A stretch of 64,000 nt of DNA from IMG/VR virus record IMGVR_UViG_3300011113_000649, positions 41,554-105,553 of that record. One strand, 5' to 3'. Origin of the DNA: a virus. Under the pieces are notes generated by a model that was not told the DNA's origin, did not search any database, and saw only the letters and a list, made by a program, of their open reading frames with translations. The translations under genes were made by a program, and so were the position numbers. Positions 33,757 through 42,292 of the stretch are shown one piece after another; position 1 is the first letter of the stretch; the number at the start of each line of letters is the position of its first letter.

Positions 33757-34118
33757 TCATTATATTTATTTTTAGAATATCCTTTAATTCGAGATTTAGT
33801 TTTATCTTGAAAAATAATCCTAGAATCCGGAATAACAGATATGTCATATTTTTTCTTTAGATCTTCATTGTTATTGACGTCTATATAACATATAATATAT
33901 TTATCAATAGCTGGACTAAGATTAAACGACAAAATATCATCCTTCAAGAGATTACAAAAACGGCAATCGTCAGTACCAAATATCAATAACATTGGCTTAT
34001 TCAAAGAGTTAGAAATTCTTTGAGCATCGCCGATATCACGCATAATGAAAGTTTCATTAGCATAAGACTGTAACGAAAACATAGTTACTATAAACGCAAA
34101 CAATATTATTTTGAACAT
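33741..34118 (-). CDS. Exported thioredoxin-like protein
   Basis: A signal peptide (IILFAFIVTMFSLQSYA) precedes a thioredoxin fold: IFGTDDCRFCNLLKDD with a CxxC site, then YIDVNNNEDL, and the cis-proline loop VIPDSRIIF. It is 125 aa long. It would act in the periplasm, perhaps for disulfide reduction or isomerisation. It overlaps RuvB by 13 nt. Confidence 0.78.
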   Translation of the reverse strand: MFKIILFAFIVTMFSLQSYANETFIMRDIGDAQRISNSLNKPMLLIFGTDDCRFCNLLKDDILSFNLSPAIDKYIICYIDVNNNEDLKKKYDISVIPDSRIIFQDKTKSRIKGYSKNKYNEWLNQ

Positions 34119-35005
34119 ATTGCACCTATGATTCTACCCTTTTGTGTACGATGAACAAAACCTTTTCTAACTAAATAGGGTTCGATACTATTTTCAATAG
34201 TTTCGATAGCAATACCAGTTAGAGAACTAATTGATTTCAAGCCCAATGGATTACCCTTATTATTTTTTAAAACATCTAAATACATTCTATCATACACATC
34301 TAAACCATATTCATCAATACCTTGTAGACTAAAAATGTCGTGGATAGTTACACTATTACCATTGCACATCTTATAGTTTTTATACCACTGCAATCTTCCA
34401 TTGAGAATTCTTGGTGTGCCTTTACTTCTTTTGGCAATTTCTAAAAGATCTGAATCTGGTATGACTAATCCTAAATTACTAGAATTCAATCCTGCTAGTT
34501 TGGCTAGTTCATTATCGGTATAAAACGATAAATGTTCTTTAATCTGAAAACGATCATAAAATGGTTGGCTTAAACTACCACCGCTGGTTGTGGCCCCAAC
34601 TAAGGTAAATGCTGGTATTTCTATTTCTTCAGGCTCTTTTTCGAGAATAATATTAATTTTGAAATCTTCCATTACTGGATATAAAAACTCTTCAACTAGT
34701 TTGGGTAGGCGATGAATTTCATCAATAAAGAATACAGATCTTTTAGTCATTCTCATTAAGTATGGTAGAACGCTTTTAACACTTCTTAAATTAGCCGCGT
34801 TAGCAGTGTACAAATTTACTTCCATTTCTGTGGCTATAGCACCCGCTATGGTTGTTTTACCAAGGCCAGGAGGCCCATCAATTAAAACATGGGGTAGGAC
34901 GCTACCGCTTTTTTTACAGCCGGTCGTAGAGATTTTAAGGCGTTCAACCACATCGGATTGTCCAATAATTTTATCAAAGGATGTTGGTCGTTTAATTGTT
35001 GACAT
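34106..35005 (-). CDS. ruvB: RuvB-type Holliday junction branch-migration ATPase
   Basis: This is an AAA+ motor for branch migration. It has an N-terminal RPTSFDKIIGQ, Walker A GPPGLGKT (44-51), Walker B FFIDEIHRL, sensor 1 LVGATTSGG, RFQIKEHLSFY, sensor 2 SKGTPRILNG, and the winged-helix end. The 299-aa length is slightly shorter than bacterial RuvB. No RuvA gene is visible, but the adjacent upstream gene has a RuvA-domain-III-like tail. Confidence 0.92.
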   Translation of the reverse strand: MSTIKRPTSFDKIIGQSDVVERLKISTTGCKKSGSVLPHVLIDGPPGLGKTTIAGAIATEMEVNLYTANAANLRSVKSVLPYLMRMTKRSVFFIDEIHRLPKLVEEFLYPVMEDFKINIILEKEPEEIEIPAFTLVGATTSGGSLSQPFYDRFQIKEHLSFYTDNELAKLAGLNSSNLGLVIPDSDLLEIAKRSKGTPRILNGRLQWYKNYKMCNGNSVTIHDIFSLQGIDEYGLDVYDRMYLDVLKNNKGNPLGLKSISSLTGIAIETIENSIEPYLVRKGFVHRTQKGRIIGAICSK

Positions 35006-35420
35006 TTAATTCTCCCAAATTTTGTAATATATATTTAATCAATAATCCCGCATGTGTTACAGGATGTTTTTCGAAAGCTTTTGTAGTCATTGATAGTGAT
35101 TCTTGACTAGTAAAACCATATCCACATAAAATCTTAACGCATTGATTTTGTAGACTACTTGGTATAGTCTGAGTGGCTACTAATGGTTTTGGCGATAAAG
35201 TAGGCGTAACTTTGTTATCTGTTATATAGCATATATTCAGCTTGACGATCTGTTTTGGTTTAAATATGTTACCGCAGTCACAAACCATTTTAAAGTTTTT
35301 TGTTTGTGCTTCTTTCAAAGATATCCAATGATCATAGTTGCACTTTTTGTCTGGACATCTATATTTCAAATGAACATCCACATCAATCGGTTTTAGGTTT
35401 TTCTTTTTCATTTTCGTCAT
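34992..35420 (-). CDS. Zinc-ribbon protein with RuvA domain-III-like C-terminus
   Basis: The first half is a zinc ribbon: YRCPDKKCNYDHWISL and VCDCGNIF. After a Thr/Pro linker, the last 50 residues (CVKILCGYGFTSQESLSMTT then LLIKYILQNLGEL) resemble the three-helix RuvB-binding domain III of RuvA. It lies directly upstream of ruvB with a 14-nt overlap. I infer a DNA-binding adaptor replacing RuvA; this is not proven. Confidence 0.6.
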   Translation of the reverse strand: MTKMKKKNLKPIDVDVHLKYRCPDKKCNYDHWISLKEAQTKNFKMVCDCGNIFKPKQIVKLNICYITDNKVTPTLSPKPLVATQTIPSSLQNQCVKILCGYGFTSQESLSMTTKAFEKHPVTHAGLLIKYILQNLGELNVNN

Positions 35421-35808
35421 CTTTTACCCAAAAAACAAAATCATTTGACTCATCATCAAATGCCATTTCTACCAATCCCTTTTGAACTAATCCATTTATA
35501 ATATTACTTACCATTCTATCATTAAGTTTATGGACTATATCAGCAAACATATCTTCGTTTAAGACATATCTAATTTTTTTAGTAATTTTATTTCGTTCTT
35601 TTTTAATATTCTCTTTGATTATCACTAAAGACTCTTGATGTGATAGCGTCTTGTCGAATTCTTCTTTTTCGTTATCTTTAACATCATCTATCATTAGATC
35701 TAAAACAGATTTATCTTGCCAGACTCCAAAATTATTATATACTATTGCCCTAGCTTTATCTGTAAATTCTGATAAGTTCGCAACGACAAACCATTGAGAT
35801 TCTGACAT
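35383..35808 (-). CDS. Hypothetical protein, paralogue of 51538-51921 product
   Basis: This 141-aa protein ends LVEMAFDDESNDFVFWVKDD, which matches LVECAWDDTLNEMVFW in the protein at 51538-51921. The order of segments is similar (a variable helical first part, then this conserved end). It might be a wHTH-like regulator; the function is unknown. It overlaps the zinc-ribbon gene by 38 nt. Confidence 0.6.
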   Translation of the reverse strand: MSESQWFVVANLSEFTDKARAIVYNNFGVWQDKSVLDLMIDDVKDNEKEEFDKTLSHQESLVIIKENIKKERNKITKKIRYVLNEDMFADIVHKLNDRMVSNIINGLVQKGLVEMAFDDESNDFVFWVKDDENEKEKPKTD

Positions 35809-35817
35809 TTTTCCCCC

Positions 35818-36246
35818 TTAGTTTAAGATATCAAACAATCCTTTGTAATAGTTTGGTTGTTGTATAAAGTGTTTAGCGTTTGATTGCAGGTGTAGTTTAT
35901 ACTCTTGATTTATGGGATCAAAAACAAAATATTTGCTTTTCCATATGGGTATACCACTATAATTGGATCCCAAATACTGGAGTTTTGAGTTGCTCTCAGT
36001 ATTGGGGTTCCAACTATTCACAGGAAACACATACATAGGAAATCCAGAGATATTAGTTATTTTATAATCATTATTCTCTGGATTTTTAAGGATATCATTG
36101 ATCATTTTGGCGATCCATTCTGATAACGGGGCATTATTTATATCAAATTTGAAATAGAACTTATATGGATCGTATTGATCATTGTTATCATAATCATAAT
36201 GATCGTCATCATATCCATCATCTTCGTCATCGTATGGATCATGCAC
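35818..36246 (-). CDS. Hypothetical acidic protein, GTG start
   Basis: I choose the GTG at 36246, which follows GAGGAG with 6-nt spacing, over the longer open frame that would run through the tRNA-like element. The 142-aa product begins with a strongly acidic Asp/Tyr-rich stretch and continues with a beta-rich domain (YKITNISGFPMYVFPVNSW). Function unknown. Confidence 0.6.
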   Translation of the reverse strand: MHDPYDDEDDGYDDDHYDYDNNDQYDPYKFYFKFDINNAPLSEWIAKMINDILKNPENNDYKITNISGFPMYVFPVNSWNPNTESNSKLQYLGSNYSGIPIWKSKYFVFDPINQEYKLHLQSNAKHFIQQPNYYKGLFDILN

Positions 36247-36265
36247 AGCAAACTCCTCATTTAAA

Positions 36266-36329
36266 AGGGAATTAGGGAATCGAACCCTAAGACTTAGCAC
36301 TAACTAGTCCAGTCACCAGACTATTCTCT
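36266..36329 (-). tRNA. tRNA-like remnant or truncated tRNA
   Basis: A clear T-arm is present (TAGGG TTCGATT CCCTA), followed by ATTCCCT, which pairs with upstream AGAGAAT except for one A-C mismatch. Between them only a 3-bp D-like stem and a 5-bp stem with an 11-nt loop fit, giving 64 nt instead of about 72, and no normal anticodon loop. It may be a decayed tRNA. It sits in the gap between rIIB and the GTG-start gene. Confidence 0.4.
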
Positions 36330-36338
36330 TGACCTTAA

Positions 36339-37202
36339 TCAGCCAGGATACGAGTTGTCGTAATCGTCTTCGTCCTCATAATCTTCATTATCATCAAACT
36401 GATCCCAGTAATCGTCGCGGATATCATAATCCTCGTCATCCTCATAATCAGCATACTCATCTTCTGAAAAGTTTGCCGAATAAAGAGGCTTGAGAAGTTC
36501 GCCTTGATACTCTCCAACAACTTCATATTGGCAAGTGCGAAGTTTCTCACAATTACAGTCGCTAGGAACACTAACTACATCACGAGGATTAATCTTTACG
36601 ATAACAATATGATCACCAGCTTCTAGACTACCATAACCAGCAACATAATTCAATGCACCAGCATGAAGACCATCAGAACAACCTCTGGCACGATCATCAT
36701 CAACCTTGGCTCTTTGCATCTTGCAAATCTTGCCAACACTATTATCAAATACTCCACGATACTTGTCCTTAAAATCACTTCTAACAGCCTTATAGGCAAG
36801 GAAATGACCATCCTCAGTAATCGGCAGATGCTCATGCTCAAGGAAATCATACAGTTCCTTTTGACTCTGCATACTAGGATTCTCCATCAGATTATTGAGA
36901 AAATTAACAAGAGGCTGAAAAGGTAGACCCTTGCTCATAAACTCAAGAATACGCTTGCTGATAGATCCATGAACAACCTCACCCTCATAGGTGACTTGAC
37001 CATTCTTAATCTCAACAAGACCATCACTAAAAGTAGCCACAGCCTTTTCAACATCAACAATATCAAGAAGTTCATCTGCGGTCGCTGTTGGCAACGCCTC
37101 AATAATCATCTTGTAGTTAATATGATCTGGCAAAACCTGATAGGTTCTGTTATTAAGAACCAACGTAAGATTACCATCAACCCACATAAAAGGAACGCTC
37201 AT
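36339..37202 (-). CDS. rIIB: rIIB-like protein
   Basis: This 287-aa protein (start after CAGGAGAAAT) contains the rIIB core: LPITEDGHFLAYKAVRSDF, VGKICKMQRAKVDDDRARGC and SDGLHAGALNYVAGYG. In T4 the rII pair controls lysis timing and exclusion; the biochemical role is unclear. The last 50 residues are extremely acidic. It follows rIIA with 26 nt between. Codons are less A/T-biased than those of the glycan island. Confidence 0.85.
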   Translation of the reverse strand: MSVPFMWVDGNLTLVLNNRTYQVLPDHINYKMIIEALPTATADELLDIVDVEKAVATFSDGLVEIKNGQVTYEGEVVHGSISKRILEFMSKGLPFQPLVNFLNNLMENPSMQSQKELYDFLEHEHLPITEDGHFLAYKAVRSDFKDKYRGVFDNSVGKICKMQRAKVDDDRARGCSDGLHAGALNYVAGYGSLEAGDHIVIVKINPRDVVSVPSDCNCEKLRTCQYEVVGEYQGELLKPLYSANFSEDEYADYEDDEDYDIRDDYWDQFDDNEDYEDEDDYDNSYPG

Positions 37203-37228
37203 TTTATTTCTCCTGTTTCCTGTGAAAA

Positions 37229-39874
37229 TCAACCAATAATTTGACCAAAAGATAACTTCAATTCTTCAACACGACTATCATCCATCTTATTCAGCCAGCG
37301 GTCTGACCGATGACCATAATAATGTTCAGTATCAAGTTGATTGAGAGGATTAGTCTTTCTAAGTTCTCTCAGATTGCCCGTTACCGGATGGATACACATA
37401 ATATACTTCATCATCGGGTTGTTGTCAACCTCCACTTTGATCGTTTTTCTGAGATCAGCCATTTTTGGACAATCATACTGACCATTAGATGCGGACTTGA
37501 AAATCTTCTGGTATTGTCCAACAACATCATCGTTATAGATTGTCGTTAGCATACCGTTGATTTGATTGTAGACTACATTAGCATCCTTGATTTTGGCACT
37601 ATCAAGACCATTCACACCAAAATCATGCAATAACTTTGTCATATGGGCATAGTAATCATCCTTCTTGAATCTGGCGATATCAAAACTCTCACGATGAATA
37701 GTGTCTGCAAAGAACTCCACAATCATTAGACTATTAATGATGTCTACAACGTTAGGCTTATTGATAAACTTTTCATATTCCAACCCAAAAACATTTAGGA
37801 TATGAAAAAGGAATTGTCTATCGACATAACCTTCACGGTAGGAACGCTCGTTCTTATCATCAAGATTATATTCATTCTTACACTTTTGTACAAGATCGTT
37901 AAACTGATAGATATCCTTAAACTTGATATCGTTCAATTTCTTGAGCCGCTTCTTGAACCAAGTATTAAAATCCACAAGGTTATAGCCGTCTTTCTTTAAA
38001 CGATCAACGACGCTTTTCTTAATAGCATAAACATTTGTATTGTCAATTATCTTGTGCTGAGTAAGAAAGTCTTTGTATCCACACAACTTGTGAATTTCTG
38101 GATAAATACTATCAGCAATACCATATCTCACAATAGGAAGATAAATAATCTCGTCCTCGTTCTCAAGATCATCCAGTCTCTCCTGACTAAGACTTCTCAT
38201 ATAATGAGCATCGTTATAGTCATAGTTAAGACTCTTGGTATCCTTTGTGTCTCCCAAAATCAAGAAGATTTCTTGATCACTAACGTTACCCTTGCTGTCC
38301 TTGCTGGCACGATTCTTGGGAGTAGTTTTAATAAGATCACGATAATCAGAGACATTAAGAATATTATGTTCGCCAACGTCCTTGACTAAAGACTTAAAAC
38401 CACTGCTAACCCTTGTGTGATCATTCGAGTCCACCATAAGATATGCAAAACAATCGTTAGCATTACAATACTTGGTGATAATCTTCTTTGCTGTTTCTGT
38501 AGCACTAATATCACACCAGAAGAATTTCATCTCTCCGTTCTTTTTGCCGCTACTGTTCCAATAGTTATAACCCTTACCGGTAAGAGTATCGTGATGAATT
38601 CTATCAGTAAGATAAACCATGCGACGAGAACGATAACCTGCTGTTCGATAATTGAATACATACAGATTTTCTTCCTTATCCAACTTATATTCAATATCTT
38701 CTCCAGAGTTAATGCTATGGTCTTTGCCAGATGAGTCTGTCCAAGAAGCACCAACTCCCCATCCTCCAGCAAGATCATTCATCTGGTAATATGTCTGGAT
38801 TGCTTCCACCTTGGTTTTAGCAGTAGCGATCTTGTTACTGAAATTCTTCTTCAACTCTACGAAAATATCTTGTGTCTTTTCACGCAAAGTCTTAACAACA
38901 GATTTTGTATACTGCAAACCCTCTCGACTAACATCCATCTCAAGTTCGCCAATACCAAAATCAAGTTCAAGATAAAGACCTTGATCAATGATTTCTCCAA
39001 CAAAAGCCTTCCAAGAAGCAATATCTGCCTTATTGAAAGCCCTATTCCACTTAGCGATATGGTCTGGGGTTTCAGCCTTTTCCTCACCAACAAGGTGAGA
39101 AACTTCAACGGGATATGCAATATTGCCCATCAAAGCAACAACGCCACTTTGAATACGATAATAACTGCTGGGAAACTTCATATTGTCATTATTGAGTCGG
39201 CAAACACGCCAACCTTCGCCATCAATCACAACATTACGCTGACTATATTCTTTGGTAAAGTCCCAATAAACACCGCCCTCAATAATTGGCTTCATCTTAA
39301 AGTAATGAAAAATCCTGATGGCCTTCTGACTGAACTCTTGGAAATCATATTGCTTAACAGCAAAACTAATTTCAAGACCATTAGGCTCATTAGTATCCGT
39401 ACTATGAATAAGATTTAGAGTAGGAACACCAGCCTCATCAATAGCGGCAATATAAGTATACTGCATACCATTAAAATAAGAAGTAGTTGTAAAACTCTTG
39501 GTATAAGCGAATGGACTCTTAGAACCTAGACCAAGACAACCAACAAAATCATTACTGTCATTCTTATTGCTAGCACCATATGTTGTATAAAGATGCTCCA
39601 TGTCCTTCTGACTAAGACCAGTGCCATAATCACGAACACTAAAATTAGGATTAGCGGCAGTAGGAAGCGTTACCTTAAAAGAATTCTTATTACCAGCACT
39701 GATATGGCTATCATAAGCATTAGTAGCAAGTTCACGAATAACAGCCATGACCTTATCGGAGTATAGAGAGTCCGAAAGGATTTTAAACATTTTGCTCGTT
39801 TGAGCAATAGTGAACTGATTTGTATTGTTGATACCCGCACTGTGAACCTCAACCGTCCGATCCGCAAGTTTCAT
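37229..39874 (-). CDS. rIIA: rIIA-like GHKL-ATPase protein
   Basis: The ATG at 39874 has a good SD (TTGGAG) and begins MKLADRTVEVH. The 881-aa product has a GHKL ATPase fold: VIRELATNAYDSHISAG (N box), VRDYGTGLSQKDM (G1 box) and LGLGSKSPFAYTKSF (G2 box). The rest is the long rIIA-type C-terminal region. It forms an operon with rIIB. A consensus-like sigma-70 promoter lies about 30 nt upstream. Confidence 0.88.
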   Translation of the reverse strand: MKLADRTVEVHSAGINNTNQFTIAQTSKMFKILSDSLYSDKVMAVIRELATNAYDSHISAGNKNSFKVTLPTAANPNFSVRDYGTGLSQKDMEHLYTTYGASNKNDSNDFVGCLGLGSKSPFAYTKSFTTTSYFNGMQYTYIAAIDEAGVPTLNLIHSTDTNEPNGLEISFAVKQYDFQEFSQKAIRIFHYFKMKPIIEGGVYWDFTKEYSQRNVVIDGEGWRVCRLNNDNMKFPSSYYRIQSGVVALMGNIAYPVEVSHLVGEEKAETPDHIAKWNRAFNKADIASWKAFVGEIIDQGLYLELDFGIGELEMDVSREGLQYTKSVVKTLREKTQDIFVELKKNFSNKIATAKTKVEAIQTYYQMNDLAGGWGVGASWTDSSGKDHSINSGEDIEYKLDKEENLYVFNYRTAGYRSRRMVYLTDRIHHDTLTGKGYNYWNSSGKKNGEMKFFWCDISATETAKKIITKYCNANDCFAYLMVDSNDHTRVSSGFKSLVKDVGEHNILNVSDYRDLIKTTPKNRASKDSKGNVSDQEIFLILGDTKDTKSLNYDYNDAHYMRSLSQERLDDLENEDEIIYLPIVRYGIADSIYPEIHKLCGYKDFLTQHKIIDNTNVYAIKKSVVDRLKKDGYNLVDFNTWFKKRLKKLNDIKFKDIYQFNDLVQKCKNEYNLDDKNERSYREGYVDRQFLFHILNVFGLEYEKFINKPNVVDIINSLMIVEFFADTIHRESFDIARFKKDDYYAHMTKLLHDFGVNGLDSAKIKDANVVYNQINGMLTTIYNDDVVGQYQKIFKSASNGQYDCPKMADLRKTIKVEVDNNPMMKYIMCIHPVTGNLRELRKTNPLNQLDTEHYYGHRSDRWLNKMDDSRVEELKLSFGQIIG

Positions 39875-39906
39875 TGTTTTTCTCCAAGTGTCCTGTGATG
39901 AGCCCA

Positions 39907-39934
39907 ATCATACCATACTAGTATCGGTTGTCAA
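39907..39934 (-). promoter_or_regulatory. Sigma-70-like promoter of rIIA-rIIB
   Basis: TTGACA (39934-39929), a 16-nt spacer and TATGAT (39912-39907) are visible. The spacer begins ACCGATAC, containing the CGATA motif shared by several promoters here. The -35 overlaps the stop of the upstream membrane-protein gene. Confidence 0.8.
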
Positions 39935-40173
39935 GCCTCGCTTATTGAATTTTTAATGGCTCTCCAGCCAAGATACGCGGTAAGTAATCCTAGCAGTCTT
40001 ATTGGGGTCACTACAATAGTAGTCCACCATAATCCTAAACAAATCGTAACAATGGCTAAAATTTGTATTATTGTCTTAGGTAATAAGCCATATTTAGATA
40101 TTAAAAATATAGTTGGACCAGACAAAAGTACAACTAAGAAAATCAAACCAACGATAAGTGCTAAACTAGCCAT
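39931..40173 (-). CDS. Small membrane protein (80 aa)
   Basis: Nearly the whole protein is hydrophobic with two to three transmembrane helices (LALIVGLIFLVVLLSGPTI, IIQILAIVTICLGLWWTTIV). Function unknown. It ends at the rIIA promoter. Confidence 0.65.
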   Translation of the reverse strand: MASLALIVGLIFLVVLLSGPTIFLISKYGLLPKTIIQILAIVTICLGLWWTTIVVTPIRLLGLLTAYLGWRAIKNSISEA

Positions 40174-40179
40174 GCTTGA

Positions 40180-40500
40180 TCAATTATCTTCCTCACTCGA
40201 CCAGAAATCATCTTCTTTTGGAACCCAAGTTTCGTCTGTATCTGTATCATAGTCATTTTCTAGATCTTCATCATCTTCTTCCGTAAGCATGATAGTGAAA
40301 TTATTTAATATTTCCAACATAGTATCAACTTTAAATACTATATTTTGAACCTCTTTTTTAATTTCTGATATTTCTTTAGCAATTTTTGTGTTGTATTTCT
40401 GCAGTTCTACTATTTCTTTTGAGAATAGTTTGTCATTTTCGTTTAGTTCTTTACTAGTCTTGTCGATTTGTTTGCTAATCTGATCAAGATCTTTTGACAT
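40180..40500 (-). CDS. Coiled-coil protein with acidic tail
   Basis: The first 70 residues form a coiled coil (DQISKQIDKTSKELNENDKL and onward with heptad spacing). The last 25 residues are strongly acidic with aromatic residues (WVPKEDDFW). It is 106 aa long. No family is known; its start shares 1 nt with the preceding stop. Confidence 0.6.
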   Translation of the reverse strand: MSKDLDQISKQIDKTSKELNENDKLFSKEIVELQKYNTKIAKEISEIKKEVQNIVFKVDTMLEILNNFTIMLTEEDDEDLENDYDTDTDETWVPKEDDFWSSEEDN

Positions 40501-40832
40501 TATACTCTCCTAAATTGCTTATATACTGATATATCGCCATTTTGGTCTATTTTTTTATCTTCATACGAAGAGGCGGCTCTTCTATAAAATTCTTGTTTGA
40601 TATTTTCTAATACACCAGTTATCATTGCTATCTTATTATAATTTAACTCTCCGCTAGTCCTCATTATAATATTACTAAATAGATAATTTAAATCTCCAAG
40701 CACTTTCATAAATTGAACATCTGACGGGTCTGTTTCGAGACATATTTTTTCCATAGTACATCTAAAATAGAATCCTATGTCTTGAGCGTATTTATCAAGT
40801 GCTGGTCTATTTTGTTCATTAATATAGGGCAT
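40500..40832 (-). CDS. Conserved phage protein, DUF6899-like
   Basis: The pattern MPYINEQNRPALDKYAQDIG, then GDLNYLFSNIIMRT, IAMITGVLENIKQEFYRR and AASSYEDKKIDQNGDI matches a small protein family found across tailed phages. The function is unknown. It is 110 aa long. Confidence 0.75.
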   Translation of the reverse strand: MPYINEQNRPALDKYAQDIGFYFRCTMEKICLETDPSDVQFMKVLGDLNYLFSNIIMRTSGELNYNKIAMITGVLENIKQEFYRRAASSYEDKKIDQNGDISVYKQFRRV

Positions 40833-40835
40833 TTA

Positions 40836-41369
40836 TTATTCCTCGCATTGACATTGATATTTTAAACAGTAACAGCATTTTGGGCCGGGACAAGAATTTC
40901 CCCAAGCATTAGCATTTCCATCAAAACTTTCTTTACCAGTGTCTATACAAACAACTTTTTTCTTTTTTCCTCTATTAACCAACCCAACATTATACCAATG
41001 ACAATCCCAAAATTTTAAGCCGGTTTTAGAATATATTTCATCGACCAGAAATTGAATATTAGCCATACCAATTCTAGTATTCGCCTTATGGGTGATAGCC
41101 AATTCCGTAACATATCCCCAATCACTAGGTTCTGGCTGATAAAGATCATTTTCTGGAGCAAATTCTAGTTTAGAAATTGTGCTGTATATTTTTGGTGCAA
41201 GATCGAACTCTTCTAATTTTTTGTGATATCTATATGATTCTTGGGCTTTTTTTTTATTACGAATCTCCTTAAATACCATATCTTTCTTATCTTTGATGGC
41301 ATAAACCTGACAATATCCACCCTCATCAAACCAATCGCTATAATCTATAAGATAATTAGGATTAATCAT
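40836..41369 (-). CDS. Protein kinase-fold protein (minimal)
   Basis: I use the ATG at 41369, which overlaps the previous stop; a TTG farther up is also open. The 177-aa product has YCQVYAIKDKKDMVFKEIRN (glycine-loop/beta-3 Lys region). It then has WDCHWYNVGLVNRGKKKKVV and CIDTG, resembling the catalytic loop (D-x-H-x-x-N) and the DFG-type metal site. The end is a Cys-rich tail (CCYCLKYQCQC). A small kinase or pseudokinase is likely; the substrate is unknown. Confidence 0.6.
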   Translation of the reverse strand: MINPNYLIDYSDWFDEGGYCQVYAIKDKKDMVFKEIRNKKKAQESYRYHKKLEEFDLAPKIYSTISKLEFAPENDLYQPEPSDWGYVTELAITHKANTRIGMANIQFLVDEIYSKTGLKFWDCHWYNVGLVNRGKKKKVVCIDTGKESFDGNANAWGNSCPGPKCCYCLKYQCQCEE

Positions 41370-41691
41370 GTGTTTTGTCAACAATTTTTGATCCCATGAT
41401 TTCTTGAGCAATATGAATAGCCTCGTTGAGATCGTTTGCTTCGGCCAATTTAATTGGGCCTTTTGGAATATCTATCCAATATGATCCATATACTCCATAA
41501 AAAACATTCCCAAGGGTACGGTCGTGCATCAAAAATTCTGTAGCGTCATAAAATATATCCAGATGCCATTCACCATTTTCGTCTTGAACCTCTTTTACTG
41601 TATCAACAAGAAGAAAAGAAAAATTAGGGTGCTTAAAATCTGGATCGCTGTAAACAACTCCTCTATAAAATTTATTAGGTAGACTTATCAT
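41362..41691 (-). CDS. Hypothetical protein
   Basis: This 109-aa protein is beta-rich (FYRGVVYSDPDFKHPNFSFL) with a helical end (ANDLNEAIHIAQEIMG). It belongs to the operon with the kinase-like gene, overlapping it by 8 nt. No family is known. Confidence 0.6.
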   Translation of the reverse strand: MISLPNKFYRGVVYSDPDFKHPNFSFLLVDTVKEVQDENGEWHLDIFYDATEFLMHDRTLGNVFYGVYGSYWIDIPKGPIKLAEANDLNEAIHIAQEIMGSKIVDKTHD

Positions 41692-42037
41692 TATGTTTTT
41701 TCCAATCTTCAGTTAAAAATTCTTCTCTGTTGGAGTATAGAGGAACAACTTTTGTTTGATTATCATATTGATTATAGTGGAGTCTTAGATCATAGAGATC
41801 AAGTCTTTCGTTTAACTTACCAAAAGCAACGGGGTTTTCAAATATTTGTTTAATATCTTTGTTTTCTTGACGAGTTTTAGCTAAATCTTTTTCACAACTT
41901 AGCCATCTTTCAGAATTTTTGCTGTCTTCTTTTAATTGTTGCAACTCTTGCTTGGCATTATTAACAACAAAACGATCAGCACCATTTGCCCAAGCAAAAT
42001 CAATAAGGAACTCTATGGGATTTGAGTGTTCATTCAT
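41675..42037 (-). CDS. Hypothetical helical protein
   Basis: This 120-aa protein begins EHSNPIEFLIDFAWANGADR and continues with a charged helical stretch. It has no motifs and overlaps both neighbours by 4-17 nt. Confidence 0.6.
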   Translation of the reverse strand: MNEHSNPIEFLIDFAWANGADRFVVNNAKQELQQLKEDSKNSERWLSCEKDLAKTRQENKDIKQIFENPVAFGKLNERLDLYDLRLHYNQYDNQTKVVPLYSNREEFLTEDWKKHNDKST

Positions 42038-42252
42038 GAAGAAAATCCTATTTTAAATTTTTCTGGAGCCATAGTCTCTATAGTAGAAGGAGCAAAGTAT
42101 TCTGTATAATATGACCGACCATTCCACCAGCCACATTTGTAGCTAACATTATTATCGCTAGAAATATTAATTTCGACAATGGTTCCATAAACATCGTCGG
42201 TCAACTTAACCTTACTACCAATCTTGTTTAGTTCAATTACATTTTTGCTCAT
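42034..42252 (-). CDS. Small hypothetical protein (72 aa)
   Basis: The protein resembles a small beta-barrel (IGSKVKLTDDVYGTIVEINI, then CGWWNGRSYYTEYF). It is preceded by AAGGAAAT and is the first gene after the tRNA-Leu-like gene, so it may be co-transcribed with it. Confidence 0.6.
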   Translation of the reverse strand: MSKNVIELNKIGSKVKLTDDVYGTIVEINISSDNNVSYKCGWWNGRSYYTEYFAPSTIETMAPEKFKIGFSS

Positions 42253-42292
42253 TATATTTCCTTAAGGCTTGTTTCAATATCTACTAATTAAA

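Noticed and set aside
34150-34200. GGTTCGAT string resembling a tRNA T-arm on the plus strand
   Set aside because: It lies inside the ruvB coding sequence and no acceptor or anticodon arm can be formed around it.
35818-36300. Longer start for the acidic protein at 36300
   Set aside because: The extension would run through the tRNA-like element, and GTG at 36246 has an ideal SD.
37229-39907. Many plus- and minus-strand reading frames antisense or out of frame to the rIIA gene
   Set aside because: They are shadows of a long coding gene with clear GHKL motifs; their translations are low-complexity and have no start sites.
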